DNA from: Peptoniphilus_A harei_B
Lineage (GTDB): Bacteria > Bacillota > Clostridia > Tissierellales > Peptoniphilaceae
Assembly: GCA_032560695.1 (NCBI GenBank)
Contig: JAWGHR010000002.1
Location: 124,001 to 188,000 of the forward strand
Direction: 5' to 3'
Length of the DNA stretch: 64,000 nucleotides
The translations under genes and the position numbers were made by a program. How positions within the stretch are numbered: the first letter of the stretch is position 1; every line of letters begins with the position of its first letter. Positions 42,981-52,159 of this stretch are shown in pieces. The notes under the pieces were generated by a model that was not told the DNA's origin, searched no databases, and worked only from the letters and a program-made list of their open reading frames with translations.

Positions 42981-44324
42981 TTATTTAGAATATTTTTTTG
43001 TCAAGAAGTCCTTAGCAACTTGTGGGAAAAGTGCGTAAGTCAATACGTCTTCGTCACATCTTGCTAAGTCACCAATTTCTGCCTTGTACTTAGCAAAAGC
43101 TGGCTCTAAGTGGTTAGCAGGTCTATCAGTAATAACTTCTGCATCACCAATTATAGACTTTCTAAAAGCTTCGTCAACTTCCACTGGAGTCTTGCCGTAA
43201 AGTCCCTTTAGGTAATCCTTGATTTCATTTGGAACCATCTTGTATCTCTTTCCTGTCATAACGTTAAAGGAAGCTTGAGTACCAACCATTTGACTCATTG
43301 GAGTAACAAGTGGTGGGAAGCCCATGTCTCTTCTAACATTTGGAACTTCTGCAAGAACCTTGTCAAATAAGTGGTCTTGCTTAGCTGCAGAAAGTTGAGA
43401 GCTTAGGTTTGAAAGCATTCCACCAGGTACTTGATAAATTAGTCCCTTTGGATCAACTGTAAGCATTTTAACTCTCATTGTTCCATTGTTGAGATATTTA
43501 TTCTTAACTTCTTGGAAGTAAGGAGCAAGTTCATTTAGGATGTCTAGGTCAAGGTCAACATCGTATCCTGCTTCTTTTAAAATAAGAGCAAGAGTTTCTG
43601 TTGGTGGTTGACTTGTTCCACCTGAGAAAGGAGAAATTGCTGTGTCAATAATGTCTGCTCCTTCTTCAATCCCCTTAAGGTAAGTCATAGATCCGCAACC
43701 AGTAGTTTCGTGAGTGTGAAGTTCTATTGGAATATCAATTACCTTTCTCATTGACCTAACTAGGTCCCTTGAAACAGGTGGAGTTAAAATTCCAGCCATG
43801 TCTTTGATGGCAATAGAATCTGCACCCATTTCTTGGATTTTTACTGCAAGATCAGTAAAGTATTCAATAGTGTGAACTTCTGAAGTTGTATAACAAATTG
43901 CAACTTGAGCTTCAGCTCCAGCCTTCTTTGTAGCCTTAAGTGAAGTTTCGATGTTTCTTAAATCGTTTAGAGCGTCAAAAATTCTTATGATGTCAATTCC
44001 ATTTTTAACAGAAAGCTCAACGAATTTTTCTACAATATCATCGGGATAGTTTTTGTAACCTAAAAGGTTTTGACCTCTTAGAAGCATTTGTGTCTTTGTA
44101 TTTTTAAAGTTCGATTTAATATTTCTAAGCCTTTCCCATGGATCTTCATCTAAGAATCTTATGCAGGAGTCAAAAGTAGCTCCTCCCCAACATTCGATTG
44201 CCTTGTAACCAACCTTGTCAAGTCTTTCTAATGCTGGTTCCATGTCCTTGTAAGTCATTCGTGTCGCCATAAGTGATTGGTGGGCATCACGAAGAATAGT
44301 ATCAACAAATTCTATTTTTTTCAT
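42981..44324 (-). CDS. Carboxyltransferase subunit (OadA alpha/transcarboxylase 5S-like), no biotin domain
   Basis: 447 residues of the HMGL-like/PYC_OADA fold: EFVDTILRDAHQSLMATRM opening, ECWGGATFDSC, SIAIKDMAGILTPP with the biotin-carboxyl Lys, and the zinc ligands in ELHTHETTGCG. It ends after the conserved domain and lacks the AMKM biotinylation segment of full OadA. It is thus a separate carboxyltransferase of oxaloacetate, methylmalonyl-CoA or glutaconyl type. The partner subunits (biotin carrier, decarboxylase beta) are not in the window. The start at 44324 follows AGGAGG. Confidence 0.88.
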   Translation of the reverse strand: MKKIEFVDTILRDAHQSLMATRMTYKDMEPALERLDKVGYKAIECWGGATFDSCIRFLDEDPWERLRNIKSNFKNTKTQMLLRGQNLLGYKNYPDDIVEKFVELSVKNGIDIIRIFDALNDLRNIETSLKATKKAGAEAQVAICYTTSEVHTIEYFTDLAVKIQEMGADSIAIKDMAGILTPPVSRDLVRSMRKVIDIPIELHTHETTGCGSMTYLKGIEEGADIIDTAISPFSGGTSQPPTETLALILKEAGYDVDLDLDILNELAPYFQEVKNKYLNNGTMRVKMLTVDPKGLIYQVPGGMLSNLSSQLSAAKQDHLFDKVLAEVPNVRRDMGFPPLVTPMSQMVGTQASFNVMTGKRYKMVPNEIKDYLKGLYGKTPVEVDEAFRKSIIGDAEVITDRPANHLEPAFAKYKAEIGDLARCDEDVLTYALFPQVAKDFLTKKYSK

Positions 44325-44470
44325 AAATCCTCCTAGGTATTTCATACGTTCAGATTATCTTGTTAACATAAGTATAACATAAATTGCTCAAAATTTTTCA
44401 TACTATAACTTGTTTTTTAACAAATAATTTTTGTTGTCTCGTAAAGTTTTTATTATATTTTATTATTCTC

Positions 44471-44499
44471 TTTACAAAGCCTTTCTCATTTAGTATAAT
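44471..44499 (+). promoter_or_regulatory. rpsD promoter
   Basis: TTTACA (44471-44476), 17-nt spacer, TATAAT (44494-44499). Confidence 0.85.
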
Positions 44500-44507
44500 G
44501 CTATCGG

Positions 44508-44538
44508 CTTATAAATTATCGCGGCGAAGATTTATAAG
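44508..44538 (+). promoter_or_regulatory. 5'-UTR hairpin overlapping the rpsD ribosome binding site
   Basis: Perfect 9-bp stem CTTATAAAT/ATTTATAAG around a 13-nt loop. The Shine-Dalgarno AAGGAG (44536-44541) begins in the 3' arm, and transcription would begin at the 5' arm. S4 is known to repress its own operon in Firmicutes, so this may be its target. Confidence 0.55.
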
Positions 44539-44551
44539 GAGTTTGATAAAA

Positions 44552-45148
44552 ATGGCAAAAATGATGGATCCAAAGTTCAAGCAATCAAGAAGACTTGGAC
44601 TAAATGTATGCGGTCACCCAAAGGCAATGAAAAGAGCTACAAGAGGTACTGCAAGAAGCGATAAAAAACTTACTGAATATGGTAAGCAACTTTTAGAAAA
44701 ACAAAGATTAAGAGCATACTACGGTGTACTTGAAAAACAATTTGTTAATCTATTCAAAGAAGCTCAAAGAACTCAAGGCCAAACTGGTCCTAACCTTGTA
44801 ACATTCCTTGAAACTAGACTAGATTCTTTATGTTACAGAATGGGCTTCGCATCTTCAATCAGACAAGCAAGACAAATGGTTAGCCACTGTCACCTAACTG
44901 TAAATGGAAAGAAAGTAAACATTCCTTCTTACAGATGTCAACCTGGCGATGTTATTGCATTATCTGCTAAAGGAAGAAAAGTTGACCTATTTAAAGAAAA
45001 CTACAACACTAACATTGTTGTAAACTACCCTTACATTTCTAAGGACGAAGACTTTAAAGCAACTTTAGTTTCTCTACCAAATAGAGAAGATATTCCAATA
45101 GAAATTGAAGACCAATTAATCGTTGAATTCTATTCAAAGAACATGTAA
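44552..45148 (+). CDS. rpsD: 30S ribosomal protein S4
   Basis: 198 residues. The start is MAKMMDPKFKQSRRLGLNVCGHPK (ATG 44552), since the frame upstream has no ribosome site and lies before the promoter. It includes a partial zinc-like region and the S4 RNA-binding domain (LDSLCYRMGFASSIRQARQMVSHCHLTVNGKKVNIPSY). Binds 16S rRNA at an early step of 30S assembly. Single-gene transcript with two terminators. Confidence 0.97.
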   Translation: MAKMMDPKFKQSRRLGLNVCGHPKAMKRATRGTARSDKKLTEYGKQLLEKQRLRAYYGVLEKQFVNLFKEAQRTQGQTGPNLVTFLETRLDSLCYRMGFASSIRQARQMVSHCHLTVNGKKVNIPSYRCQPGDVIALSAKGRKVDLFKENYNTNIVVNYPYISKDEDFKATLVSLPNREDIPIEIEDQLIVEFYSKNM

Positions 45149-45160
45149 TGAAAATGGAAA

Positions 45161-45186
45161 AGACCCTGCCAGGGTCTTTTTTATTA
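45161..45186 (+). terminator. rpsD terminator 1
   Basis: AGACCCTG-CCAGGGTCT hairpin and a T run. Confidence 0.92.
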
Positions 45187-45190
45187 TTTA

Positions 45191-45218
45191 AAAGTGGAGG
45201 TTCGTCCCCCACTTTTTT
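45191..45218 (+). terminator. rpsD terminator 2 (tandem)
   Basis: AAAGTGG...CCACTTTTTT hairpin with TTCG in its loop, directly after the first terminator. Confidence 0.7.
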
Positions 45219-45307
45219 ATTTCAATTTTTTTATTTTCATTAGCTTCTACTTAATAAAATTTTTTATTTCACACTTAGACAAGTAAATAAAATTTAAAAT
45301 TTCCCAC

Positions 45308-45333
45308 AAAAAAATCGCATGGCAAGCATGCGA
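45308..45333 (-). terminator. Terminator of the sodium-dependent transporter gene
   Basis: Minus-strand TCGCATG-CTTGC-CATGCGA (45315-45333) followed by a run of seven U. Confidence 0.9.
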
Positions 45334-45337
45334 CTTT

Positions 45338-46642
45338 TTATTTTATAAATTGACTAAAGAATATTATTACAATAACAATTGGTGAAATATATTTAATACT
45401 AATATTCATCCAAGCCTTAACAAAAGGACTTTTAATATTTGCTGCTTCTATGACATTTTCCATCTTCCAAGCTCTAGCTGAGAAAAGGGCAATGATGAGA
45501 CAACCAATTACTAAGATATAATTACTTTCTACATTGTCTAGGAAGGCAAAGGCTGGATCATAAAAAATTGATACAGCAGCAATAACAACTATTATTGCAC
45601 TTGCAAGCATTAGGGCTTTTATTCTTTCTAATTTAAATCTTTCCATAAATTGTCCTACAATTGCTTCAAGAACTCCAACTGATGAAGTAAAGGCTGCAAT
45701 GTAGAAACCGAAGTAAAATAGGATTGAAAGAATTCTACCAAAAGGCACAACGTTAAAGGCAAGTGGAAGAGTTAAAAATGTAAGTCCAACTCCTTCCCCT
45801 GGTGTTAGTCCTGTTGCAAAAACTATTGGAAGAATCATAAAACCAGATAAGATTCCTGCAAAAACTAGGGCAAGACAAATAACTGTTGAGTCCTTAAAGA
45901 TGTTTTCATCCTTTTCTTTGATGTAAGATCCAAATACCATGGATCCAAGCATTGCAAGTCCCAAGGCAAAGAAGGCCTGTCCCAAACAAGTTATAACTGA
46001 GTTAAAGGAAAATTTAGAAAAGTCTGGCTTAAATAAGAAGGTAATTCCGTCTTTTGCACCAGGAAGTCTAAGTCCAAAGAAAATTATAACTATCATTATG
46101 ACAAATAAAACTGGAATTAAAATCTTTGAAACTCTTTCGATTCCCTTTTGAACCCCAAGTATAATAACTGCATTGTTAAGGGCAAAGTTAATTAAGAAAA
46201 ATGTAAAAACCATTGTCTTATTGGCATTAAAGGCATCAAAGTAAGTTTGAATTCCTTGGCTATCAAGTCCAATAAAGTCACCCATAAAGGCTCCTGCAAT
46301 ATATTTCATTATCCAAGCATAGATAACTGAAGTGTAGCCTACAATTATCAAGGCAGCTAGTGTGTGTAAGTAACCAGCTAAGTACCACTTTGTATTTGGC
46401 TTTAAAGTCTTATAGGCGTCTATGGCAGCATTACCCGTTGCATAACCTATAGTAACCTCACAAGTCATTAAGGGAATTCCTATGACTAAGATAATTAAAA
46501 TATATAAAAATATAAAAATTGCTCCACCGTTTTCGCCAACTACATAGGGGAATCTCCAAAGAGTTCCTATCCCAAGGGCAAGGCCAATGGCAACCATAAT
46601 AAATCCTAGGATTGATGAAAATCCTTCATTTTGTTTTGACAT
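45338..46642 (-). CDS. Sodium-dependent amino acid transporter (NSS/SNF family)
   Basis: 434 residues, about 11 membrane helices. TM1 carries the Na+ and substrate site GLALGIGTLWRFPYVVGENGGAIFIFLYI; TM3 VIYAWIMKYI; TM6 LGQAFFALGLAMLGSMVFGSY. This is the LeuT/MhsT type, importing amino acids with Na+; MhsT-like members also have 11 helices. The specific substrate is unknown. AGGAGAGAG precedes the ATG. Confidence 0.94.
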   Translation of the reverse strand: MSKQNEGFSSILGFIMVAIGLALGIGTLWRFPYVVGENGGAIFIFLYILIILVIGIPLMTCEVTIGYATGNAAIDAYKTLKPNTKWYLAGYLHTLAALIIVGYTSVIYAWIMKYIAGAFMGDFIGLDSQGIQTYFDAFNANKTMVFTFFLINFALNNAVIILGVQKGIERVSKILIPVLFVIMIVIIFFGLRLPGAKDGITFLFKPDFSKFSFNSVITCLGQAFFALGLAMLGSMVFGSYIKEKDENIFKDSTVICLALVFAGILSGFMILPIVFATGLTPGEGVGLTFLTLPLAFNVVPFGRILSILFYFGFYIAAFTSSVGVLEAIVGQFMERFKLERIKALMLASAIIVVIAAVSIFYDPAFAFLDNVESNYILVIGCLIIALFSARAWKMENVIEAANIKSPFVKAWMNISIKYISPIVIVIIFFSQFIK

Positions 46643-46762
46643 ACGCTCTCTCCTTTTTTATATATTAGAAATACTAACACAAAAGCTAATTTTTTTAAAT
46701 AGATTTAGTATATTTTCCCCTTTAAAGCGACAAATTTTTTAATTTTATTTATTTTTCTTAAA

Positions 46763-46791
46763 TTCATTATAAAGCTTATTCGTGGTATAAT
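46763..46791 (+). promoter_or_regulatory. Promoter of the DUF2007-like gene
   Basis: Extended -10 TGGTATAAT (TATAAT 46786-46791) and a weak -35 TTCATT (46763-46768). Confidence 0.6.
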
Positions 46792-46807
46792 CTTTTTAGG
46801 TGATAAT

Positions 46808-47065
46808 ATGAAAAAAGACATTGAGTATGTAAAACTTGTTACTTCAACTAATAAACTTATCTTTGATGAAATTTGTGCCTTCTTAGAAGACAATTCCATC
46901 CCCTACTTTGTTAAAGACGAGGGCGACTACATGCGTCTTATCTCTGGCTTCTCTCTTTATGAAAAGGGAATCTATGTATCAGAAGATGATTTTGACGCAG
47001 CCAACGAGCTCCTAGTTTACTTTATGAATGACAATGACACAAGCGGCGACTTGTCCTTTGACTAA
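46808..47065 (+). CDS. DUF2007-like small signalling protein
   Basis: 85 residues resembling the DUF2007 family (putative prokaryotic signal-transducing, GlnB-like fold): VKLVTSTNKLIFDEICAFLEDNSIPYFVKDE ... GIYVSEDDFDAANELL. Function unproven. AGGTGATAAT leads to the ATG and a strong promoter sits upstream. Confidence 0.75.
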   Translation: MKKDIEYVKLVTSTNKLIFDEICAFLEDNSIPYFVKDEGDYMRLISGFSLYEKGIYVSEDDFDAANELLVYFMNDNDTSGDLSFD

Positions 47066-47082
47066 TCTTAAATGATAAAAAA

Positions 47083-47114
47083 CAAAGCTGAGAAATTTTA
47101 CTTCCTCAGCTTTG
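47083..47114. terminator. Bidirectional terminator
   Basis: CAAAGCTGAG/CTCAGCTTTG perfect 10-bp stem between two convergent small genes. Confidence 0.85.
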
Positions 47115-47115
47115 T

Positions 47116-47409
47116 TTATTGGATAAATAGTTCTATTAAGTTTTTGTTTATAAGGTTGGGATAAAATTTTGTAATTTCGTAGTCAAGATATCCCTCTAGA
47201 ACAAGAGGATCATTGTCGCAAAAATCTTTTACTTCATCTCCCAAGTAGATCCCTATTCCTCCACCTTCTTCTTTAGGCCCAGAGATAATTAAATTTCCCA
47301 AGTCAACTTCATTCTCATGGTAGTTTAAATGCTCTTCGAGAGTTTTTTCAAAATTTATATCAAGCTCTTTATCCTTCTTTAAGTTTCCAATTATTAAATA
47401 AGAATTCAT
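47116..47409 (-). CDS. YciI-like small protein
   Basis: 97 residues resembling the YCII fold: HLNYHENEVDLGNLIISGPKEEGGGIGIYLGD followed by VKDFCDNDPLVLEGYLDYEITKFYP, where the DP.....G...YEI motif is diagnostic. Role unknown; the family is ferredoxin-like and sometimes enzymatic. The gene lacks a good ribosome site and starts 1 bp after the hydrolase stop, so it may depend on translational reinitiation. Confidence 0.75.
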   Translation of the reverse strand: MNSYLIIGNLKKDKELDINFEKTLEEHLNYHENEVDLGNLIISGPKEEGGGIGIYLGDEVKDFCDNDPLVLEGYLDYEITKFYPNLINKNLIELFIQ

Positions 47410-47410
47410 T

Positions 47411-48475
47411 TTATTTTTTTAAGAAGTCCACAATATCCTTAAAGACTTCTTCCCTCTCTTCTTCCCTAAAAATTTCGTGCTTCATCATCTTGTAAAGTTT
47501 TGATTCAATGTTTTTGTAGCCTACTTCTTTTAAGAGATTAATTGATGACTCAAATCCCTTTTCTCCACCAATTACTACGTCATCTTCTCCGGCTATAAAA
47601 AATATATCAAGGTCAGGATTCCTAAATTTATAATTTTTTGTATTTTTTAATTCTCTTACACCTTCAAAGACAGCTAGGTAGCCTCTATTTTTAAAGACTG
47701 GAGGCATGTGAGGGTCTCTTTCTGCATCTTTTATGTTTTCTTTAGAGTAAGACAACCAATCAAAGTGTTTTTTGTCTCCAGTATAAAGTTTTTTCATTAA
47801 ATAAATTGTTCTTTGTTCTCCAAAGTAAAAGTTTATAAAATTTCCAAGGAAAATTGCTAGAGGAACTTCAGGGACATAATTTGGTGGACCTGATAAAACT
47901 AATTTCTTAATTAAATCATCACCCTCTTCAAGATAAATTCTTCCAAAGACAGTTCCCAGTGAATGACCAATTAAATAAATATCAGTTTCTGGAAATTTCT
48001 TTTTCAGTTCTCTTGTAATTGCAAGATTGTCATCAACAACTTTTTCCACTCCGTCAATGTAACCAAGTGTGTACTTATCTCCAAGGGACCTACCGTGACC
48101 CCTATTGTCAGATATAAAGCAGGAGTAACCACTCTCGTTTAAATATTTAATTAAAAAATAATATCTTTCCTTGTGCTCAAGAGCTCCATGGATAATTTGC
48201 ACTAAGGCCTTGGGCTCTTCTACTGGAAAATATCCACCGTCTAAAACAAAACCATCGTAGGATTTTATTTTAACTCTTTCAAAGTTTGGAAGTTCATAAA
48301 AATCTTTCTCATTACCAAATTCTATAAGGTCATCATTTTTTTCAACTTCAGAAATAAATTTTAAGTCACATTTTAAATCCACGCCTTCATTTTGCAAAAG
48401 TTTGTTGGACTTTCTATAGTGAATTTGTGGAATCAAAAAAATAATTAAAATTAATAAGATAATAAAATATACCAT
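47411..48475 (-). CDS. Membrane-anchored alpha/beta hydrolase (monoacylglycerol lipase-like)
   Basis: 354 residues. An N-terminal helix (MVYFIILLILIIFLIPQI) anchors a Hydrolase_4 domain. It has ALVQIIHGALEHKERYY (oxyanion hole), DNRGHGRSLG, nucleophile elbow IYLIGHSLGTVFG, acid in IFFIAGEDDVVIGG and His in YKMMKHEIFREEER. Likely a lysophospholipase or monoacylglycerol lipase. Confidence 0.9.
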   Translation of the reverse strand: MVYFIILLILIIFLIPQIHYRKSNKLLQNEGVDLKCDLKFISEVEKNDDLIEFGNEKDFYELPNFERVKIKSYDGFVLDGGYFPVEEPKALVQIIHGALEHKERYYFLIKYLNESGYSCFISDNRGHGRSLGDKYTLGYIDGVEKVVDDNLAITRELKKKFPETDIYLIGHSLGTVFGRIYLEEGDDLIKKLVLSGPPNYVPEVPLAIFLGNFINFYFGEQRTIYLMKKLYTGDKKHFDWLSYSKENIKDAERDPHMPPVFKNRGYLAVFEGVRELKNTKNYKFRNPDLDIFFIAGEDDVVIGGEKGFESSINLLKEVGYKNIESKLYKMMKHEIFREEEREEVFKDIVDFLKK

Positions 48476-48559
48476 AAGTCACCTCTCAGTAATTATAACA
48501 AAATAAATGGGTACTTTGTCCCTTAAATATTTTTATTTCAATATATTTGCATTTAAAAA

Positions 48560-48582
48560 GGAAGGTCTCCCTTCCCATTTAA
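48560..48582 (-). terminator. Terminator of the csaB operon
   Basis: Minus-strand GGAAGG-GAGA-CCTTCC hairpin and U run, after the csaB stop codon. Confidence 0.8.
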
Positions 48583-48599
48583 AAATTTATTTACTTTGT

Positions 48600-49703
48600 T
48601 TATAGTTTTCCTTCACCTAACAAGTCCAAAGCTATCTCTACATTTCTCTTTGACTCCTGTCTCATCTCTTCTGTCTTTTCACTTAAAACTTTTCTTCTTT
48701 CCTCTAAGTTTTCCAAAGCCAATTTTATTTTGTCAAAAAGTTCTTCTGGAGTGAAGTTCTCTACGTCAATGGATTCTTCGATGCCAAGTTCTTTCACCAT
48801 AGCTTCTACCTTTGGGTCATAAATTATTCCCACCATTGGAAGTTCAACGCTAGCTGCATATACAAGTGAATGAAGTCTCATGGCTGCTAGAAGTTTTAGC
48901 TTTCTAAAAATCCCCATTAAGTCTCCTGCTGAGTAGGTATTTTCAATTAGCATGACTTTGTCCTTGTGACAGCACCTCTCTGCTACTTCACTTGAATAGA
49001 TGTTGTCTCTTGGATTGTGGAAGGGAACAAGTAGGATGTCGTAGCCAACTTCTATTAGTTTATCAATTGTTGCTGCAAACTTATCCTTTATCTCGTCAAT
49101 ATTTTTCTGATCCCTTATGCAAAATCCTATAGTTTTATCTGTAATCTTTATATTTTCATTTTGTAAGATTTCTTCAACCCTATCTTCTCCTGCTGCTTCG
49201 AGAGTGAAGACTGGATCAGCTGTTACTTCTATGTTTTTGTTTGTAACTCCCAGTTCTCTCACAAACTTATAGGACAAGTCATCTCTCAGGGTGATGTAGT
49301 TTGCCTTATTAAGAACCCACCTTGTCAAAATCCTATTTGATTTCTTGTCTATTGGGCCTATACCGTTGGCATAGATGTAAACTTTTTTCTTTAATATTTT
49401 CGCCAAGATAATAACAGAAAGATAGTAGATAATAGACCTTGTTGAGGTGATGTCTTGTAGAAGAGATCCACCACCTGACAAAAGCAAGTCAGCATCTTTT
49501 AGAGCTCTTCGAACTTCCTTAAAAGAAAATCTATTTACTGCCCCTATTTCATAAACCCGCCTTGTCTTTTCAGGGTTGTTCGAGAGTGCTGTCATCTCTA
49601 AATCAATATTTAATTTTTTAAAATCATCTACCATGGCCTTTAATATGGCATCGTCGCCAGAATTGTCAAAGCCAAAGTATCCTGATATTACAATTTTTTT
49701 CAT
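48600..49703 (-). CDS. csaB: Polysaccharide pyruvyl transferase CsaB
   Basis: 367 residues beginning MKKIVISGYFGFDNSGDDAIL (motif shared by CsaB and PssM-type transferases), with ADLLLSGGGSLLQDITSTRS, YANGIGPIDK and AMRLHSLVYAASVELPMVGIIYDPK. CsaB adds pyruvate ketals to the secondary cell wall polymer to which S-layer-homology domains bind. I choose ATG 49701-49703; a GTG 21 bases earlier is also in frame. It is last in the wall-polymer cluster. Confidence 0.9.
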   Translation of the reverse strand: MKKIVISGYFGFDNSGDDAILKAMVDDFKKLNIDLEMTALSNNPEKTRRVYEIGAVNRFSFKEVRRALKDADLLLSGGGSLLQDITSTRSIIYYLSVIILAKILKKKVYIYANGIGPIDKKSNRILTRWVLNKANYITLRDDLSYKFVRELGVTNKNIEVTADPVFTLEAAGEDRVEEILQNENIKITDKTIGFCIRDQKNIDEIKDKFAATIDKLIEVGYDILLVPFHNPRDNIYSSEVAERCCHKDKVMLIENTYSAGDLMGIFRKLKLLAAMRLHSLVYAASVELPMVGIIYDPKVEAMVKELGIEESIDVENFTPEELFDKIKLALENLEERRKVLSEKTEEMRQESKRNVEIALDLLGEGKL

Positions 49704-49727
49704 AAGATCACTCTGTCTAATCACTCT

Positions 49728-51128
49728 CTAAATAGTTTCTGCTTCTCTAAAACTTTCTGCTTTTAAATTTTCAATATTTTCTAAACTTCCTGCATCTTCT
49801 GCATTTAATTCACGTGACTTTTCTTTTTCAAGTTTTTCTACTTTAATAGCAGTAAAAATTATTCCTAGTACAATCCAAAAAGTAAAAATAATTCTTGGGA
49901 TGTATAAGAAGTGTTCCACTAGTCCGTGGCCCATAATTCCGATTATACTTGCAAAGAGTCCTGCTCCAAGATACTTATAATACTTGTCCTCTGACTTAAC
50001 TAGATTTACATAAGCATACTTTAAACTTGCCAAAAGCAAAAGCATGAAAAAGATAAATCCAATTAAACCAATTTCTGCTGCAACTTCGAGATAGGTGTTG
50101 TGGGCGTGGTAGATTGGCATGGTCCTAATATATCTCTCAAAGGTTTCTTTGAAAGGCACGTATCCAAAACCAACACCGGCAATTAAGTTATCTCTAATTA
50201 CATCTGTAGTTATTTGCCAAATTTTTATCCTATACATATTTGAGCTATCTACTGTTGAACCTATGGAAGTTATCCTGTCCACAACTTTTTGTGGAAGAAA
50301 TGCTAGTCCTCCCAAGACCATTGGCACTGCTAGAAGTAGCAGCCTCTTGTCAACTAATAGGATAAAGGCAAGAGCTGCAAGGGCAATTCCTACCCAGCCA
50401 CCTCTTGATAGGGTCATGACAATACAAATTAAAAGTATGCCAGTGGATGCTGCAAAAAGAAATTTTTTTCTCATGCTCTTTGTGTACCAAGTCATTCCCA
50501 CAGCAATTGGAGTAATTAGTACCAAGTACTCAGCCAAAATGTTTGGGTTAAAGAAAACTGAGTAAACTCTTACTGCTATGTCTGTGTTGTTTTCTGTATC
50601 AAGCCACTCTGGTCTCATCTCTACTCCAGTGAAGTATTGAAGGACTCCTAGGAGTGCTACTACAAGAGCAGACAAAAGTAGAGTTGATATAAAGGCATTG
50701 AGCTGACCCTTTGTCTTTATTGAATTTGTCATTGCAAATAAAAAGGAAATACCTGCAGCATTTAATGCCAAGTCACGAACTGAACCTGATGGGTCAATTG
50801 ATGTTATAGTTGAGAAAAGTATAATAAAGGCAAAAATCGCAAGAGGAACTGACCTCTCTCCTACACTAAAGTCTTCCTTGTACAAAAATGTTCTTAGTAG
50901 GACAAAGAATCCCATGGACAAAAGCATAATCAGTCCCAAAGCATCGGGCACAAAGGGATAAAGAAAGGCTGATGCAAAAAGTCCAATTTTAATGTCGTAA
51001 ATAACTAAAAGCAGTCCACTTATACCCACAAAGGCTACTAAAAATAATTTAAAGCCTAAGAAGTAGTATATAAGGCTTAAGAAAACTGCAGACAATAAAA
51101 TAAAATTAATTTTTCTTGATCTTACCAC
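49728..51128 (-). CDS. O-antigen ligase-family membrane protein
   Basis: 466 residues, about 12 membrane helices, with the periplasmic-loop motifs of the Wzy/WaaL family (STVDSSNMYRIKIWQITTDVIRDNLIAGVGFGYVPF; YHAHNTYLEVAAEIGLIGFI). Likely joins polymer repeats or ligates the polymer to its carrier. The start is GTG overlapping the previous stop. Cytoplasmic acidic C-terminal tail. Confidence 0.88.
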   Translation of the reverse strand: MVRSRKINFILLSAVFLSLIYYFLGFKLFLVAFVGISGLLLVIYDIKIGLFASAFLYPFVPDALGLIMLLSMGFFVLLRTFLYKEDFSVGERSVPLAIFAFIILFSTITSIDPSGSVRDLALNAAGISFLFAMTNSIKTKGQLNAFISTLLLSALVVALLGVLQYFTGVEMRPEWLDTENNTDIAVRVYSVFFNPNILAEYLVLITPIAVGMTWYTKSMRKKFLFAASTGILLICIVMTLSRGGWVGIALAALAFILLVDKRLLLLAVPMVLGGLAFLPQKVVDRITSIGSTVDSSNMYRIKIWQITTDVIRDNLIAGVGFGYVPFKETFERYIRTMPIYHAHNTYLEVAAEIGLIGFIFFMLLLLASLKYAYVNLVKSEDKYYKYLGAGLFASIIGIMGHGLVEHFLYIPRIIFTFWIVLGIIFTAIKVEKLEKEKSRELNAEDAGSLENIENLKAESFREAETI

Positions 51129-51670
51129 CAGTTTTCACCGCCTTCATCTAATTTAAAAAAGCTTGTGAAAAATTCTAAAACTTTTGAACCCATAATTATG
51201 TCCATATATCTTCCCTTAAATAGAGAAAGAATTAGTCCAAGGACAATAAAAGCTAGAGGAAAAATAATTTTAGCACCAGCAATAAGAGAAATAATTAGGG
51301 TTAATGCTCCTGAATAAAACATTATGTTAGAAATAATACCTGCAATTTCATCAAAATCATCAAGGGCCTTAAAAGCTCCACCTAGAAAAAATGAATTTTT
51401 TATTAAGGGCACAAAGACCCTGCCAAGAAAATTCATAAATTTTTCTATTAGCTTAAATAGTCCCCTATAAATTTTATAGATAAAGGTATTTGCAAATAAA
51501 ACTTTTTCGCCACTAAGTACAACTTTGGTCTTTGAATTTGCAAAAGTTTTTTCTATTGGCTTACTTATAAAATCATGGGATCTTTTAGTAAAGGAATCTT
51601 CATAGTATCCACTAAAAGACCTGTAGATTTTATTTAAAAACCTTATAGTTAATGAGTTAATAGTAATCAC
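51122..51670 (-). CDS. Conserved membrane protein of the wall polymer cluster
   Basis: 182 residues, unrecognised. Basic N-terminal amphipathic part (RFLNKIYRSFSGYYEDSFTKRSHDFI), then two hydrophobic helices (about 115-160). The start is possibly GTG 51668-51670 immediately after the preceding stop. It is between the DUF4330 and ligase genes with overlaps, so it works in the same pathway. Confidence 0.65.
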   Translation of the reverse strand: MITINSLTIRFLNKIYRSFSGYYEDSFTKRSHDFISKPIEKTFANSKTKVVLSGEKVLFANTFIYKIYRGLFKLIEKFMNFLGRVFVPLIKNSFFLGGAFKALDDFDEIAGIISNIMFYSGALTLIISLIAGAKIIFPLAFIVLGLILSLFKGRYMDIIMGSKVLEFFTSFFKLDEGGENWW

Positions 51671-52159
51671 CTAGTTCTTTACTTCTACACCAAGTATTGT
51701 CATAAATGTTGTGATGTTCTTATTCTTAATTCTCATCTCAGCACCAATCCTAATTTGTTCAGTGCCAACTTGATAAAAATCTTGAGTGTCTTTAACATCT
51801 GCGTCAATTGTCATAATTACTCTGTACTTGTCAGGAACTACTGCGTTATAAAACTTGCCTTGGTATTCTGTCTTGTCCTTGTAAGGTTCAACTTCAGCTG
51901 TAGCAATTTTGCCAAGGTAAGTTCCCTTGTCATAATCATAGATTGGATCTCCAACCTTAATATTGTTAGCAGTTACATCTCTAACATCCTTAACCTCTGC
52001 TGTGATTACACCCTTCTTAGTAGTTGTTTCACCAACAGGACCCTTGTTTCCAAATCTCTTTGCTCCCACAGCAACAAGTGCAAGTAGCAAAACTATTACT
52101 AGTAAGTCTACTATATTAATTAAGCCAAAAAGTCTGCCCTTTTTGTCAATTATTTTCAT
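51671..52159 (-). CDS. DUF4330 domain protein
   Basis: 162 residues. The N-terminal helix (GLINIVDLLVIVLLLALVAVGA) is followed by an exported beta domain (GVITAEVKDVRDVTANNIKVGDPIYDYDKGTYLGKIATAEVEP). This is the DUF4330 family, regularly found beside csaB and glycosyltransferases; mechanism unknown. It overlaps the glycosyltransferase end by 14 bp. Confidence 0.82.
   Translation of the reverse strand: MKIIDKKGRLFGLINIVDLLVIVLLLALVAVGAKRFGNKGPVGETTTKKGVITAEVKDVRDVTANNIKVGDPIYDYDKGTYLGKIATAEVEPYKDKTEYQGKFYNAVVPDKYRVIMTIDADVKDTQDFYQVGTEQIRIGAEMRIKNKNITTFMTILGVEVKN

Noticed and set aside
44384..44551. In-frame upstream extension of rpsD
   Set aside because: Lies before and inside the promoter; the true start has AAGGAG.
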